Shown here: positions 8,857 to 17,977 of the stretch, in pieces
How the letters are laid out: the number at the start of each line of letters is the position of its first letter
How positions within the stretch are numbered: the stretch's first letter is position 1
Assembly (NCBI GenBank): GCA_945833835.1
Contig: CAMAFR010000001.1
Location: 33,436-97,435, forward strand
Origin: an uncultured Bacteroides sp.
Lineage (GTDB): Bacteria > Bacteroidota > Bacteroidia > Bacteroidales > Bacteroidaceae
DNA: 64,000 bases
Direction of reading: 5' to 3'
Program-made: the position numbers and the translations under genes
The notes under the pieces: generated by a model
Seen by the model: only the letters and a program-made list of their open reading frames with translations
Told to the model about the DNA's origin: nothing
Database searches by the model: none

Positions 8857-9204
8857 ATGAATCAATACGAAACCGTTTTCATTTTAACTCCCGTTTTGTC
8901 TGATGTACAGATGAAGGAAGCGGTAGAGAAGTTCAAGGCTATCCTTACCAATGAGGGGGCTGAGATCATCAATGAGGAAAACTGGGGATTGAAGAAACTG
9001 GCTTATCCTATCCAGAAGAAATCTACCGGTTTCTACCAGCTGATTGAATTCAAGGCAGAACCGTCAGTTATCGCTACTCTGGAAGTGAACTTCCGTCGTG
9101 ACGAACGCGTCATCCGTTTCTTGACTTTCAAGATGGATAAGTATGCCGCAGAATATGCTGCTAAGAGAAGAAATGTAAAATCAACTAAAAAGGAGGAAAA
9201 CTAA
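8857..9204 (+). CDS. rpsF: 30S ribosomal protein bS6
   Basis: Ribosomal protein S6, 115 residues, which binds S18 on the platform of the small subunit. Recognisable family stretches are [15 protein letters not shown] at the N-terminus, the [17 protein letters not shown] segment in the middle, and [13 protein letters not shown] toward the end, followed by a basic tail. It is the first gene of the conserved S6-S18-L9 operon and has a full promoter just upstream. The ATG at 8857 is the only sensible start. Confidence 0.96.
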   Translation: MNQYETVFILTPVLSDVQMKEAVEKFKAILTNEGAEIINEENWGLKKLAYPIQKKSTGFYQLIEFKAEPSVIATLEVNFRRDERVIRFLTFKMDKYAAEYAAKRRNVKSTKKEEN

Positions 9205-9206
9205 TC

Positions 9207-9476
9207 ATGGCACAGCAACAATCAGAAATCAGATATTTGACTCCGCCTTCAGTAGACGTGAAGAAGAAAAAATACTGCCGTTTCAAAAAGAGTGGTATTA
9301 AGTATATCGATTACAAGGACCCTGAATTCCTGAAGAAATTCTTGAACGAACAGGGTAAGATCCTTCCGCGTCGCATCACCGGTACTTCTCTGAAGTTCCA
9401 GCGTCGTATTGCACAAGCTGTCAAGAGAGCCCGTCACTTGGCATTGCTGCCTTTCGTAACTGATATGATGAAATAA
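9207..9476 (+). CDS. rpsR: 30S ribosomal protein bS18
   Basis: Ribosomal protein S18, 89 residues, partner of S6 in the small subunit. It has the family signature with [20 protein letters not shown] near residue 19 and then [15 protein letters not shown] and the basic helix [14 protein letters not shown] single cysteine remains in the YCRF segment. It starts two bases after the rpsF stop, with GGAGG-like bases in the end of rpsF. Confidence 0.96.
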   Translation: MAQQQSEIRYLTPPSVDVKKKKYCRFKKSGIKYIDYKDPEFLKKFLNEQGKILPRRITGTSLKFQRRIAQAVKRARHLALLPFVTDMMK

Positions 9477-9493
9477 TAAGGAGGAATAAGTGT

Positions 9494-9943
9494 ATGGAAC
9501 TGATTTTGAAAGAAGACGTAGCAAACTTGGGCTACAAGAATGATATTGTAACCGTGAAGTCTGGTTATGGCCGTAACTATCTTATTCCGACTGGCAAGGC
9601 TGTCATCGCATCTCCGGCTGCCAAGAAAATGTTGGCTGAAGAACTGAAGCAGCGTGCCCACAAACTGGAAAAGATCAAGAAGGATGCCGAAGCTGTGGCT
9701 GAGTCACTGAAAGAGGTATCTTTGAAGATTGCCACCAAGGTGAGCGCAACTGGTGCCATCTATGGTTCTGTAGGCAATATCCAGATTGCAGAAGAATTGG
9801 CCAAGTTGGGTCACAACATTGACCGCAAGATTATTGTAGTGAAAGAACAGGTGAAAGAAGTCGGAAACTACAAGGCAATCGTAAAACTTCACAAGGAAGT
9901 TTCTGTAGAAATTCCTTTCGAGGTAGTGGCAGAAGAAGCTTAA
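9494..9943 (+). CDS. rplI: 50S ribosomal protein bL9
   Basis: Ribosomal protein L9, 149 residues. The N-terminal RNA-binding domain has the typical MELILKEDVANLGYKNDIV and VKSGYGRNYLIPTGKA, followed by a long charged connecting helix (about 40-75) and the C-terminal domain with GAIYGSVGNIQIAEEL and HKEVSVEIPFEV. It is third in the S6-S18-L9 operon, 17 bases after rpsR, and is followed by a terminator. Confidence 0.96.
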   Translation: MELILKEDVANLGYKNDIVTVKSGYGRNYLIPTGKAVIASPAAKKMLAEELKQRAHKLEKIKKDAEAVAESLKEVSLKIATKVSATGAIYGSVGNIQIAEELAKLGHNIDRKIIVVKEQVKEVGNYKAIVKLHKEVSVEIPFEVVAEEA

Positions 9944-9970
9944 ATTGTATCTGTAAATACTTGATAAAGT

Positions 9971-10006
9971 CCCCGTCAGGCATCGTTCTGGCGGGGTATT
10001 TTTTTT
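9971..10006 (+). terminator. Terminator of the rpsF operon
   Basis: CCCCGTCAG (9971-9979) pairs with CTGGCGGGG (9988-9996), one G-T pair, followed by TATTTTTTTT. It begins 28 bases after the rplI stop. Confidence 0.85.
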
Positions 10007-10099
10007 GTCTGGTCTTCCCAATGCCGGGAATATAGGGTGTCTTAGAAACGTTTGCCGGTAGCGGAACGGCAGCCAATGGATACCTCTGCCCGTGTCAAT

Positions 10100-10178
10100 G
10101 AGTATAAATGGCAGTTGAAAAGAGTATAAACTCCAGTACAAGTGAACTAAACTCCCAGTACCGGTCTACTGGTACTGG
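10100..10178. repeat. Short direct repeats and a palindrome in the rplI/lipoprotein gap
   Basis: GAGTATAAA occurs at 10100-10108 and again at 10122-10130 (22 bases apart), AAACTCCAGTAC is followed about 21 bases later by AAACTCCCAGTAC, and CCAGTACC (10155-10162) pairs perfectly with GGTACTGG (10171-10178). No reading frame is convincing here and the role is unknown. Confidence 0.5.
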
Positions 10179-10233
10179 TAACTTGGTCCACCCTCTTTTG
10201 TGAGTAAGTGGATAGGTTGGCCCGCATAAGCGC

Positions 10234-10266
10234 ATAAAAAAAGTCTGTAGGCTGGCTACAGACTTT
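10234..10266 (-). terminator. Terminator of the small lipoprotein gene
   Basis: On the minus strand AAAGTCTGTAG (10266-10256) pairs perfectly with CTACAGACTTT (10250-10240) and runs into a further T tract. It lies 25 bases after the stop at 10292. Confidence 0.85.
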
Positions 10267-10291
10267 CAATTCTCTCAAATGTTCGAGTAGA

Positions 10292-10477
10292 TTATTCAGC
10301 TTTTGCAGAATCGCAAGCAGCTGCGCAGCAAGAATCAGCTACGGGAGCAGCTTCTTCTACTACAACGTTTTCTACTGCTGCAGTATCAGCAGTTGCTTCA
10401 GTGTTAGCTGCTTTGTTGCCACAAGATGCGAAAGATACAGCAGCGAATGCTACGAACAAAAATACCAATTTTTTCAT
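10292..10477 (-). CDS. Small Ala/Glu/Cys-rich lipoprotein
   Basis: A 61-residue predicted lipoprotein. MKKLVFLFVAFAAVSFASC is a lipoprotein signal with the lipidated cysteine at 19; the mature part is about 42 residues, rich in Ala, Glu and Thr, with a cysteine cluster DSCCAAACDS near the end. The cysteines could form disulfides or bind metal in the periplasm, but nothing shows this. No function is recognised. It has its own -7 box and a strong terminator, so it is a single-gene unit, and its tidy architecture suggests good expression. Confidence 0.75.
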   Translation of the reverse strand: MKKLVFLFVAFAAVSFASCGNKAANTEATADTAAVENVVVEEAAPVADSCCAAACDSAKAE

Positions 10478-10782
10478 TTTCTTTGCTTTTTTAATCTGTA
10501 ATACTTATGTTGTTCTCTTAAAACGCTGCAAAGATAAGGACTTTTTAGATACGTTGTTCTCTTTTCAGGGACTTTTTTCGTCGAAAATATGATTTTAAAC
10601 ATGTTTATTTGCTGAAAACGCCTTCAGAGTATGTTGTAGGGCATATTTAGGGCTGCATTTTTAACATTGTGAAAATATAGCTTTACGAGAAGAGGAATCT
10701 AAAAAAATTCAAACTAAATTTTGCTCCCAAGCGTCATTCGGAGAATATTGCGTAACTTTGTGGCCACTAACCAACAGGATAG
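10478..10782. promoter_or_regulatory. Divergent promoter region, small lipoprotein and mtaB
   Basis: This AT-rich gap holds a minus-strand -7 box (TATCTTTG, 10529-10536) for the lipoprotein gene, about 50 bases from its start, and a plus-strand -7 box (TAACTTTG, 10753-10760) for mtaB, 22 bases from its start. Neither has an obvious TTTG -33 box. I see no gene in between. Confidence 0.6.
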
Positions 10783-12108
10783 ATGAAAATGATAGATACG
10801 ACTGTTTTCCAAGACAAGAAGGCCGTTTATTATACGTTGGGCTGCAAGCTGAACTTTTCGGAAACTTCTTCCATCGGCAAGGCGCTGAAGGAAGCCGGTG
10901 TACGGACCGCCCGTCCCGGCGAAGTGGCCGACCTTTGCATTGTCAATACGTGTTCGGTGACGGAAGTGGCCGACAAGAAATGCCGGCAGGCCATCCACCG
11001 CTTGCGGAAGGAGCATCCGGGAGCGTTTATCGTGGTGACAGGCTGCTATGCCCAGCTCAAGCCGGAACAGGTGGCGGACATTGAAGGGGTGGACTTGGTG
11101 CTCGGTGCCGAGCAGAAGGCCGATTTGCCCAGTTATCTGGGAGATATGCAGAAGCGGGCCCACGGAGTGGCCATCACTACGGCCATGAAGGACATACGTG
11201 TCTTCGCCCCTTCGTGTGAGCGGGGAGACCGTACACGCTATTTCCTGAAGGTGCAGGATGGGTGCGATTACTTCTGTTCCTATTGCACGATTCCGTTCGC
11301 ACGAGGCCGCAGCCGTAACGGCAGCATTGCCGACATGGTGCGGCAGGCCGAACGGGTGGCCGCCGAGGGAGGGAAGGAAATTGTGATTACAGGTGTCAAT
11401 ACAGGAGATTTCGGCAAGTCGACCGGTGAGACTTTTCTGGAGTTGGTGAAGGCGTTGGACAATGTGGAGGGTATCGAGCGGTATCGTATCTCGTCTATCG
11501 AGCCCAATCTGCTGACCGATGACATCATTGCTTTCGTGGCAGACTCCCGGCGGTTCATGCCTCATTTCCACATCCCCTTGCAGTCGGGCAGCGATGATGT
11601 GCTCCGCTTGATGCGCCGCCGTTACGACACGGCCTTGTTCGCTGCAAAAGTCAGGGAAATCAAGACACAGATGCCCGATGCCTTTATCGGGGTGGATGTG
11701 ATTGTCGGGACGAGAGGAGAGCTTCCTGCCTATTTTGAAGACAGCTACCGCTTCATCGAAGGGCTGGACATCACGCAGCTGCATGTCTTCAGCTATTCCG
11801 AGCGGCCGGGCACACAGGCGTTGAAGATAGCGCATAGCGTGACACCCGAGGAGAAACATGAGCGCAGCCAGCGGCTGCTGGCCTTGTCGGACCAGAAGAC
11901 ACAGGCTTTCTACCGTCGGCATATCGGGCAAGTGAAGACCGTCTTGCTGGAACATGCCAAGGAGGGAGCCCCCATGCACGGGTTTACGGACAACTATATC
12001 CGTGTGGAGGTGGAGCGCAACAATGAGTGGGACAACCGTCTGGTGCGTATGCGGCTGGGCGGCTTCAACGCCGGGTGTACTGCCTTGCAAGCTGAGATAC
12101 TGCCATGA
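10783..12108 (+). CDS. mtaB: tRNA t6A37 methylthiotransferase MtaB
   Basis: A radical SAM methylthiotransferase of 441 residues that converts t6A at position 37 of tRNAs to ms2t6A. It has an N-terminal UPF0004 domain beginning YYTLGCKLNFSE with conserved cysteines including NTCSVT, a radical SAM core with the CX3CX2C motif in DGCDYFCSYCTIPFARGRSR, and a C-terminal TRAM-like tail. The GCKLN and CTIPFARG forms point to MtaB instead of MiaB or RimO. It overlaps the next gene by four bases (ATGA), so translation is likely coupled. Confidence 0.92.
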   Translation: MKMIDTTVFQDKKAVYYTLGCKLNFSETSSIGKALKEAGVRTARPGEVADLCIVNTCSVTEVADKKCRQAIHRLRKEHPGAFIVVTGCYAQLKPEQVADIEGVDLVLGAEQKADLPSYLGDMQKRAHGVAITTAMKDIRVFAPSCERGDRTRYFLKVQDGCDYFCSYCTIPFARGRSRNGSIADMVRQAERVAAEGGKEIVITGVNTGDFGKSTGETFLELVKALDNVEGIERYRISSIEPNLLTDDIIAFVADSRRFMPHFHIPLQSGSDDVLRLMRRRYDTALFAAKVREIKTQMPDAFIGVDVIVGTRGELPAYFEDSYRFIEGLDITQLHVFSYSERPGTQALKIAHSVTPEEKHERSQRLLALSDQKTQAFYRRHIGQVKTVLLEHAKEGAPMHGFTDNYIRVEVERNNEWDNRLVRMRLGGFNAGCTALQAEILP

Positions 12109-13139
12109 AGAAGGTTGCCGTCATCATTCTGAACTGGAACGGGGCAGCCATGCTCCGCCGCTTTTTGCCTTCGGTGCTGGAGTATTCCCGCATGGAAGGG
12201 GCGGAGGTGTGGGTGGCCGACAACGGGTCGACGGATGCCTCTTGCACGACGGTGGAGCAGGAGTTTCCCGAGGTGCGGCTCTTGCGACTGGGCGTTAACT
12301 ACGGTTTTGCCGAGGGCTACAACCGTGCGGTCGGTGCGGTGGAGGCCGAATATGTGGTGCTGCTCAACAGCGATGTGGAGGTTACTCCGAATTGGTTGGC
12401 ACCCATGGTGGCCTATATGGATGCTCATCCGCAGGTGGCGGCTTGCCAGCCCAAGCTGTTGTCGTATGACCGGCGTGACTGTTTCGAATATGCCGGTGCG
12501 GCGGGCGGTTTCATGGACAAGTATGGCTACCCTTTCTGCCGGGGGCGTGTTTTTGACCATCTGGAGCGGGATGACGGGCGTTATGATACGGTGGTGCCGG
12601 TGTTGTGGGCCTCGGGAGCTGCGATGCTGATACGCCGCCAGGCTTACTTGGAGGCCGGCGGACTGGACGGTGAGTTTTTTGCCCACATGGAAGAGATTGA
12701 TTTGTGCTGGCGTCTGCGCATCCGTGGCCGGATGGTGGTGTGCCTGCCTTTCAGTAGTGTCTATCATGTGGGGGCCGCTACCCTGAAGCCGAGTCCGCGG
12801 AAGACCTATCTGAACTTCCGCAACAACCTGCTGATGCTCTACAAGAACCTGCCGTCGGCCGAACTGGCGTCAGTGATGCGCGTACGGGCAGGACTGGACC
12901 TGCTGGCGGCGGTGGTCTTTCTGTTGAAGGGGGAGTGGGCGAACACCAAGGCCGTCTGCCGGGCTTGGCGCGACTTCAGACACCTGCGTGATTATCGGTA
13001 TCGGGAGGTGCGTGAGGAAAACAGGCGGCTGGCTGTCACCGATACCTTGCCCGAACGGCTGCCGTGCAGCCTTGTCTGGCAATGTAAGGTGAGAGGCAAA
13101 AAAACATATCTGGAAATACTGAAAACTGTAAAGTCATGA
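12105..13139 (+). CDS. Family 2 glycosyltransferase
   Basis: A 344-residue GT-A fold glycosyltransferase. Motifs in order are VIILNWNG at the N-terminus, DNGSTDAS, the LNSDVEV metal-binding region, and GGLDGEFFAHMEEIDLCWRLR, which is typical of rhamnosyl- or galactosyl-transferase-like GT2 members. The last 100 residues have weak hydrophobic stretches and may attach to the membrane. It overlaps mtaB and the next gene by four bases each. The donor and acceptor sugars cannot be read from sequence; a cell-envelope glycan is likely. Confidence 0.88.
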   Translation: MKKVAVIILNWNGAAMLRRFLPSVLEYSRMEGAEVWVADNGSTDASCTTVEQEFPEVRLLRLGVNYGFAEGYNRAVGAVEAEYVVLLNSDVEVTPNWLAPMVAYMDAHPQVAACQPKLLSYDRRDCFEYAGAAGGFMDKYGYPFCRGRVFDHLERDDGRYDTVVPVLWASGAAMLIRRQAYLEAGGLDGEFFAHMEEIDLCWRLRIRGRMVVCLPFSSVYHVGAATLKPSPRKTYLNFRNNLLMLYKNLPSAELASVMRVRAGLDLLAAVVFLLKGEWANTKAVCRAWRDFRHLRDYRYREVREENRRLAVTDTLPERLPCSLVWQCKVRGKKTYLEILKTVKS

Positions 13140-14137
13140 AAGAGTCGTATTGGAAATATTCATTGGTAGTGCTGATTGTCGGGTTGGGCTACCTGCTTTT
13201 CAAGCAGGCACAGCCTTTCATGAACGGCATTTTAGGAGGTTTCACCTTATATATATTGTTGCGGAAGCCGGCAGGGCAGCTCCAGAAGCGTATCAACCGC
13301 ACGTGGGCGGTGTGGATGGTCACCATCGGGGTGACACTGTTCCTGCTCGTGCCGGTGTCGCTGTTTGTGTGGGCCATTGTCAGCCAGCTTTCAGGACTGC
13401 ACCTGAATACGGCGACCATCATACAGCCGGCCAGCCAGGTCGTGGAGTTCATCAAGGAAAAGACGGGTTTTGATGTCCTGTCAGAAAGCAGTATGGCTTT
13501 CTTCGTGAAACAGGCCTCCTTGGTGGGGCAGACCGTGATGGCTGGGGTGAGCGATTTGGTCGTGAACCTGGGGGTGGCCATCATGCTGCTGTTCTTCATG
13601 CTGTTTGGTGGGAAGTGTATGGAGGATTATGTGTTCACGATCCTGCCGTTCAAAGAGAAATACAAGCGGGAGGTGCTGACCGAAGTGGAGCTGATTGTCC
13701 GTTCCAATGCCATTGGCATCCCGCTGCTGGCCATTATCCAGGGACTGATATCGTTGGGAGGTTATTGGCTTTGTCATGCGCCCAACCCCATCCTGACCGC
13801 TATGCTGACCGGTTTCGCTTCTATCATCCCCCTGGTAGGGACAGCGATTATCTGGCTGCCGGTAGTGGCCTATCTGGCTGTGGTGGGCGATTGGCTAGAC
13901 GCTGTCATCCTATTGGGGTATGGCGGTATCATCGTCTCGCAATGCGACAATCTGATACGGTTTATGCTTCAGAAACGGATGGCGGACATCCACCCGCTCA
14001 TTACCATTTTCGGGGTGGTGGCCGGATTGCCGTTGTTTGGCTTTATGGGGATTATTTTCGGTCCGCTGCTCGTCTCGCTGTTCTTGCTGTTCCTGGATAT
14101 GTTCCGCAAGGAATATCTACTGACGGGTGAGGCGTAA
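13136..14137 (+). CDS. AI-2E family (PerM/DUF20) membrane permease
   Basis: A 333-residue inner-membrane protein with about seven to eight membrane segments: two near the N-terminus, one at about 60-85, and a cluster from about 140 to the end. The C-terminal region has the family's LPLFGFMGIIFGPLLVSLFLLF pattern split across GVVAGLPLFGF and GIIFGPLL. Family members include the AI-2 exporter TqsA and other permeases of unknown substrate, so the name says little about the cargo. It is the last gene of the mtaB trio and converges on miaA with six bases between stops. Confidence 0.87.
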   Translation: MKESYWKYSLVVLIVGLGYLLFKQAQPFMNGILGGFTLYILLRKPAGQLQKRINRTWAVWMVTIGVTLFLLVPVSLFVWAIVSQLSGLHLNTATIIQPASQVVEFIKEKTGFDVLSESSMAFFVKQASLVGQTVMAGVSDLVVNLGVAIMLLFFMLFGGKCMEDYVFTILPFKEKYKREVLTEVELIVRSNAIGIPLLAIIQGLISLGGYWLCHAPNPILTAMLTGFASIIPLVGTAIIWLPVVAYLAVVGDWLDAVILLGYGGIIVSQCDNLIRFMLQKRMADIHPLITIFGVVAGLPLFGFMGIIFGPLLVSLFLLFLDMFRKEYLLTGEA

Positions 14138-14143
14138 GGGCCG

Positions 14144-15064
14144 TCAGCAGGTGGAGTCCGTGTATTGGCGGATAAGCTGCAGGATGGCCTCTTTTTGGTC
14201 GGGGTGGAACCAGTGGATGTCCGGGTCGCGCTTGAACCACGTCATTTGCTTGCGTGAGTAGATGCGCGAGTTCTGCTTGATTTTCTCAAGGGCAAAGGGC
14301 AGCTCCCACGTGCCGTCGAAATACTGGAACAGTTCTTTGTAGCCCACCGTGTTGAGGGCGTTCAACTGACGGTAGGGATAGACGCGGCGTGCCTCTTCGA
14401 GCAGGCCCGCCGCCATCATGGCATCCACCCGCCGGTTGATGCGGTCATAGAGTTCGGCCCGTTCCCGCTGCAGCCCTATCTTCAGGATATGGAAAGGACG
14501 TTCTTTTTTCGTGCGGGTGCAGAACGAGGAGTAGGGTTTGCCGGTCATATAGCAGATTTCGAGGGCGTGCGCCACCCTTTTCCCGTTCTTCAGATCTGCC
14601 CGCCGGTAGTATTCCGGGTCCAGCAGTTTCAGCTCCTGACAGAGCGGTTCGAGCCCTTCGGTGGCCAGCCGTTCCTGTATGTATTGCCGGGTCTCGTTGT
14701 CTACGGTCGGGATGTCGTCGATACCATGGCAGACCACATCAATATACATCATGGAGCCTCCGGTCAGCACGACGGCCGGATGGTGCCGGAACAGTTGCTC
14801 CAGTGTCTTCATGACTGCGGCTTCATATTCGGCTGCGCTATAATAGTCGGTCAGTTGGAGGGTCCCTACGAAATGGTGTCTGACCCTGGCCTGTTGTTCG
14901 GGAGTAGGGGCGGCTGTCCCGATGGGAAGTCCCGCGAAGAGTTGGCGCGAATCGGCCGAGATGATTTCTGTATGCAGTTGTTCGGCGATTTCCAGGCTGA
15001 GCTCGGTCTTCCCGATGCCTGTCGGTCCCAGCAGGACGATGAGCGTAGGTCGTTGGGCTGTCAT
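14144..15064 (-). CDS. miaA: tRNA dimethylallyltransferase MiaA
   Basis: The enzyme adds a dimethylallyl group to A37 of tRNAs reading UNN codons. At 306 residues it has the P-loop [11 protein letters not shown], then [29 protein letters not shown], and the C-terminal [12 protein letters not shown] motif, all standard for MiaA. The start [16 protein letters not shown] is well placed. It is on the same strand as the lpx genes further upstream and is separated from the preceding pRiA4b-like gene by 144 bases. Confidence 0.95.
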   Translation of the reverse strand: MTAQRPTLIVLLGPTGIGKTELSLEIAEQLHTEIISADSRQLFAGLPIGTAAPTPEQQARVRHHFVGTLQLTDYYSAAEYEAAVMKTLEQLFRHHPAVVLTGGSMMYIDVVCHGIDDIPTVDNETRQYIQERLATEGLEPLCQELKLLDPEYYRRADLKNGKRVAHALEICYMTGKPYSSFCTRTKKERPFHILKIGLQRERAELYDRINRRVDAMMAAGLLEEARRVYPYRQLNALNTVGYKELFQYFDGTWELPFALEKIKQNSRIYSRKQMTWFKRDPDIHWFHPDQKEAILQLIRQYTDSTC

Positions 15065-15208
15065 GATGGCAAGAGGTTAGCAGCAGAAAAGGGCACAAAT
15101 CCCACCCGACGGCGTTCTGCCGCGGGGCAGGCCTCCTGGAAAAAGCCGCTCCGGTGGCTGCCTCTGCGGGGTTGGAGTCTGTGTCCTTTGCAAAGAGATG
15201 GGGGTGGG

Positions 15209-15760
15209 TCAGTAATTGTCTTGTTCGTACGGGTTGCCTTCGTTGAAGTCGAATCCTTCTCCGTCCAGGTCATCTTCATTGAAGTCCTGGTCTCCGTAGA
15301 AGTCTTCGTCCAGGTCCAGGGTGGGGTTGGCAATCATCTGTTCGTCGAAGTCGACGGTCTGTTGCGGAGGATTGCCTTCCTTGCGTGAGATGACGGCTGC
15401 CGGGAGGTCTTTGCCGGTGATGATTTCGGACAATTCGATGAAGAATACCCGTTCGGCCAGCGGGTCGAACACGTATATCAGCTTCTGCTTCTCGTCTTCG
15501 AGCAGTTCGTTCAGCGGTGTTTCTTTCATGACGAAGGTGTCTTCGTCCGAGCTGCCGCCGCCCATGTCTTCGAGTGTGATTTCCGTTTCCTTTTCCCAGT
15601 CGTCATCGCAGATGAAGAAAGAAGTCATCTGGTCGTCTTTGTAGCCTGTCGATTTCAGAATGGCCTCGTGCAACTCGTAGAAGGAGGCTTCTGAATCTAT
15701 TTTTATTTCCCGCAGGAAGTCGTCGACCTCGTCCGATATAATTCTGAATTTATAAACCAT
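15209..15760 (-). CDS. pRiA4b ORF3-like (TnpR-family passenger) acidic protein
   Basis: A 183-residue cytoplasmic protein. The first 130 residues fit the plasmid pRiA4b ORF3-like domain (MVYKFRIISDEVDDFLREI, then SFYELHEAILKSTGYKDDQMTSFFICDDDWEKE), a family also annotated as the IS1096 passenger TnpR-like protein despite its wide chromosomal occurrence. The last 45 residues are extremely acidic (DLDEDFYGDQDFNEDDLDGE) and probably disordered. Nothing around it suggests a transposon. It sits between lpxA and miaA; its function is unknown. Confidence 0.8.
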   Translation of the reverse strand: MVYKFRIISDEVDDFLREIKIDSEASFYELHEAILKSTGYKDDQMTSFFICDDDWEKETEITLEDMGGGSSDEDTFVMKETPLNELLEDEKQKLIYVFDPLAERVFFIELSEIITGKDLPAAVISRKEGNPPQQTVDFDEQMIANPTLDLDEDFYGDQDFNEDDLDGEGFDFNEGNPYEQDNY

Positions 15761-15811
15761 AGTTCGCTTTAATTAGTTTTTTTGATGGGGGCGAAGTTAT
15801 AAAAAAAACCG

Positions 15812-16585
15812 TTATCGTAGAATCCCTCTTTCCGAATTTTCGATAAAAGACAGGATGTATTCGATTTCGGGACTCATGGGAATCTCCTCGCGTACCTGTA
15901 TCAGGGCGTCGCTGACATTTTTTCCGCTGTTGTAGATGAGGCGGTAGGTGTTGTGGATGTTCTCAATCAGTTCGTTGGAGAAGCCACGACGGCGCAGGCC
16001 GATGATGTTGATGCCGCTGTAGGCGATGGGCTCGCGTCCTGCAATGATGTAAGGGGGGATATCCTTGCTGAACCGGCATCCGCCTTGAATCATGACGTAG
16101 CCACCCACACGGCAGAACTGGTGCATCAGCACATTGGCACTGACGATGGCATTGTCGTCAATGATTACTTCGCCGGCCATTTTGGTGGAGTTGCCGATAA
16201 TGCATCCGTTGCCTACGTGGGTGTCGTGCGCCACGTGTACGCCTTCCATCAGCAGGTTGTTGTTGCCTACCACCGTCTTTCCCTTGGCGGCGGTTCCCCG
16301 GTTGATGGTGACGTTTTCACGGATGGTGTTGTTGTCTCCTATCTCGGCTGTGGTCTCTTCTCCCTTGAATTTCAAGTCTTGCGGAATGGCCCCGATAACG
16401 GCTCCCGGGAAAATGCGGTTGCCGTTGCCGATGCGCGTTCCGCTCAGCAGGTTGGCGTTGGGCATGATGAGATTGTTGTCACCGATGACCACATTCTTGT
16501 CAATGTAGACAAACGGACCGATTTCTACGTTCTCGCCGATTTTGGCTTCGGGGTGGATATAGGCTAAAGGACTGATCATATTCAT
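15812..16585 (-). CDS. lpxA: UDP-GlcNAc acyltransferase LpxA
   Basis: First enzyme of lipid A synthesis; it transfers a hydroxyacyl chain from ACP to O-3 of UDP-GlcNAc. The 257-residue protein is built of left-handed hexapeptide repeats (IGENVEIGPFVYI, IGDNNLIMPNANL) and has the catalytic histidine in GVHVAHDTHVGNG, followed by the C-terminal helical part. It overlaps the end of lpxC-fabZ by four bases, so the two are translationally coupled. The gene is third in the lpxD, lpxC-fabZ, lpxA order. Confidence 0.95.
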   Translation of the reverse strand: MNMISPLAYIHPEAKIGENVEIGPFVYIDKNVVIGDNNLIMPNANLLSGTRIGNGNRIFPGAVIGAIPQDLKFKGEETTAEIGDNNTIRENVTINRGTAAKGKTVVGNNNLLMEGVHVAHDTHVGNGCIIGNSTKMAGEVIIDDNAIVSANVLMHQFCRVGGYVMIQGGCRFSKDIPPYIIAGREPIAYSGINIIGLRRRGFSNELIENIHNTYRLIYNSGKNVSDALIQVREEIPMSPEIEYILSFIENSERGILR

Positions 16586-17970
16586 TGTTTGTTTTTTACG
16601 ATTTGAGCCATGAATTCGGCTTCGCAGACTATTTTCTCTCCTACGAAAACATATCCTTTCATGGTGGAAATGCCGCGCCGGATGGGGGCCATCAGTTCTA
16701 CCCGGAACAGCAGGGTGTCGCCCGGTACGACTTTCTGGCGGAATTTCACACCGTCAATCTTCAGGAAGTACGTGGAGTATTTCTCGGGCTCCTCAATGGA
16801 GTTGAGCACCAACAAGCCTCCGACTTGTGCCATGGCTTCGATTTGCAGGACACCGGGCATGACAGGCTCTGTCGGGAAATGTCCTTGGAAGAAAGGCTCG
16901 TTGGAGGTGACGTTCTTGACCCCCACAATATAGTTGGCACCGATTTCGATGACCTTGTCCACTAACTGGAACGGATAGCGGTGCGGCAGGAGCTCGCGGA
17001 TGCGGTTGACATCCATGATGGGGGCCTCGGTGCAGTTATAAGTAGGGGCTTGTATCTCATGCAGGCGGATTTCTTTCCGCATCTGGCGGGCGAACTTGTT
17101 GTTGATGGTGTGTCCCGGCCGGGTGGCGATGATGCGTCCTTTGATGGGTTTGCCAATCAGGGCCATGTCGCCGATGATGTCCAGCAGCTTGTGGCGGGCG
17201 GGTTCGTTGGGCCATACCAAAGGCACATGGTTGATGTAGCCCAGGTGGGAGGCATCCATGTGGGGCACGCCCATGACGTCGGCCAGCTTGTCGAAGCTCT
17301 CCTGCGTCATTGGCTTCTCGTAGATGACGATGGCATTGTCCAAGTCGCCTCCTTTGATGAGGCCGGCGTTGAGCAGTGGCTCAATTTCGCGGACAAAGAC
17401 AAACGTGCGGGCCGATGCTATCTCCTTCGGAAAATCTTCCATGTTCTCCAGTGTGGCATATTGGTTGTCCAGAATCTGCGAGTTGTAGGAAATCAGCGTG
17501 TTGATGCTGAAATTCTCGTCCGGCAATACCAGGATGGACGAACCGGTTTTTTCATCGCGGAATTCTATCTTTGACTTGATGATATAGAAATCTTTGGGGG
17601 CGTTCTGCTCTTCGATGCCTACTCGCCCGATGCCTTCCACATAGAATTTGGCACTTCCGTCCAAGATGGGGAATTCCGGTCCGTTCACCTGAATCAGGCA
17701 GTTGTCGATGCCGGCTGCATAGAGGGCGGCCAGCGCGTGTTCTACTGTGCTGACTTTGACTCCGTTCTTGGCCAGTACGGTGCCCCGCTGGGTGTCAACG
17801 ACATTCTCTGCCACGGCATCGATGATGGGTTGGTCGTCCAGGTCGATGCGCTGGATTTTGTATCCGTGATGTTCCGGGGCAGGATTGAAAGTCACGGTGA
17901 GTCTCACACCCGTGTGAAGCCCTTTGCCGTTCAGTGTAAAACTGCCTTTAAGTGTCTGTTGTTTCAACAT
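16582..17970 (-). CDS. lpxC/fabZ: Fused LpxC deacetylase / FabZ dehydratase
   Basis: A 462-residue bifunctional protein. The N-terminal part, to about 310, is LpxC, the zinc deacetylase that commits UDP-acyl-GlcNAc to lipid A: it has VEHALAALYAAGIDNC with the first zinc histidine, ARHKLLDIIGDMALIG with the HxxxD pair, and the RPGHTINNKFA loop. The C-terminal part is FabZ, the hydroxyacyl-ACP dehydratase: LPHRYPFQLVDKV and GHFPTEPVMPGVLQIEAMAQ hold its catalytic His and Glu. The fusion is usual in Bacteroidota and puts the enzymes that share hydroxyacyl-ACP in one chain. Confidence 0.95.
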   Translation of the reverse strand: MLKQQTLKGSFTLNGKGLHTGVRLTVTFNPAPEHHGYKIQRIDLDDQPIIDAVAENVVDTQRGTVLAKNGVKVSTVEHALAALYAAGIDNCLIQVNGPEFPILDGSAKFYVEGIGRVGIEEQNAPKDFYIIKSKIEFRDEKTGSSILVLPDENFSINTLISYNSQILDNQYATLENMEDFPKEIASARTFVFVREIEPLLNAGLIKGGDLDNAIVIYEKPMTQESFDKLADVMGVPHMDASHLGYINHVPLVWPNEPARHKLLDIIGDMALIGKPIKGRIIATRPGHTINNKFARQMRKEIRLHEIQAPTYNCTEAPIMDVNRIRELLPHRYPFQLVDKVIEIGANYIVGVKNVTSNEPFFQGHFPTEPVMPGVLQIEAMAQVGGLLVLNSIEEPEKYSTYFLKIDGVKFRQKVVPGDTLLFRVELMAPIRRGISTMKGYVFVGEKIVCEAEFMAQIVKNKQ

Positions 17971-17977
17971 GGATTGT

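Noticed and set aside
15209..15760. Transposon remnant (TnpR-like name)
   Set aside because: The pRiA4b ORF3-like family carries a transposon-related name, but there are no inverted repeats, transposase or target duplications around it, and it is widespread in chromosomes.
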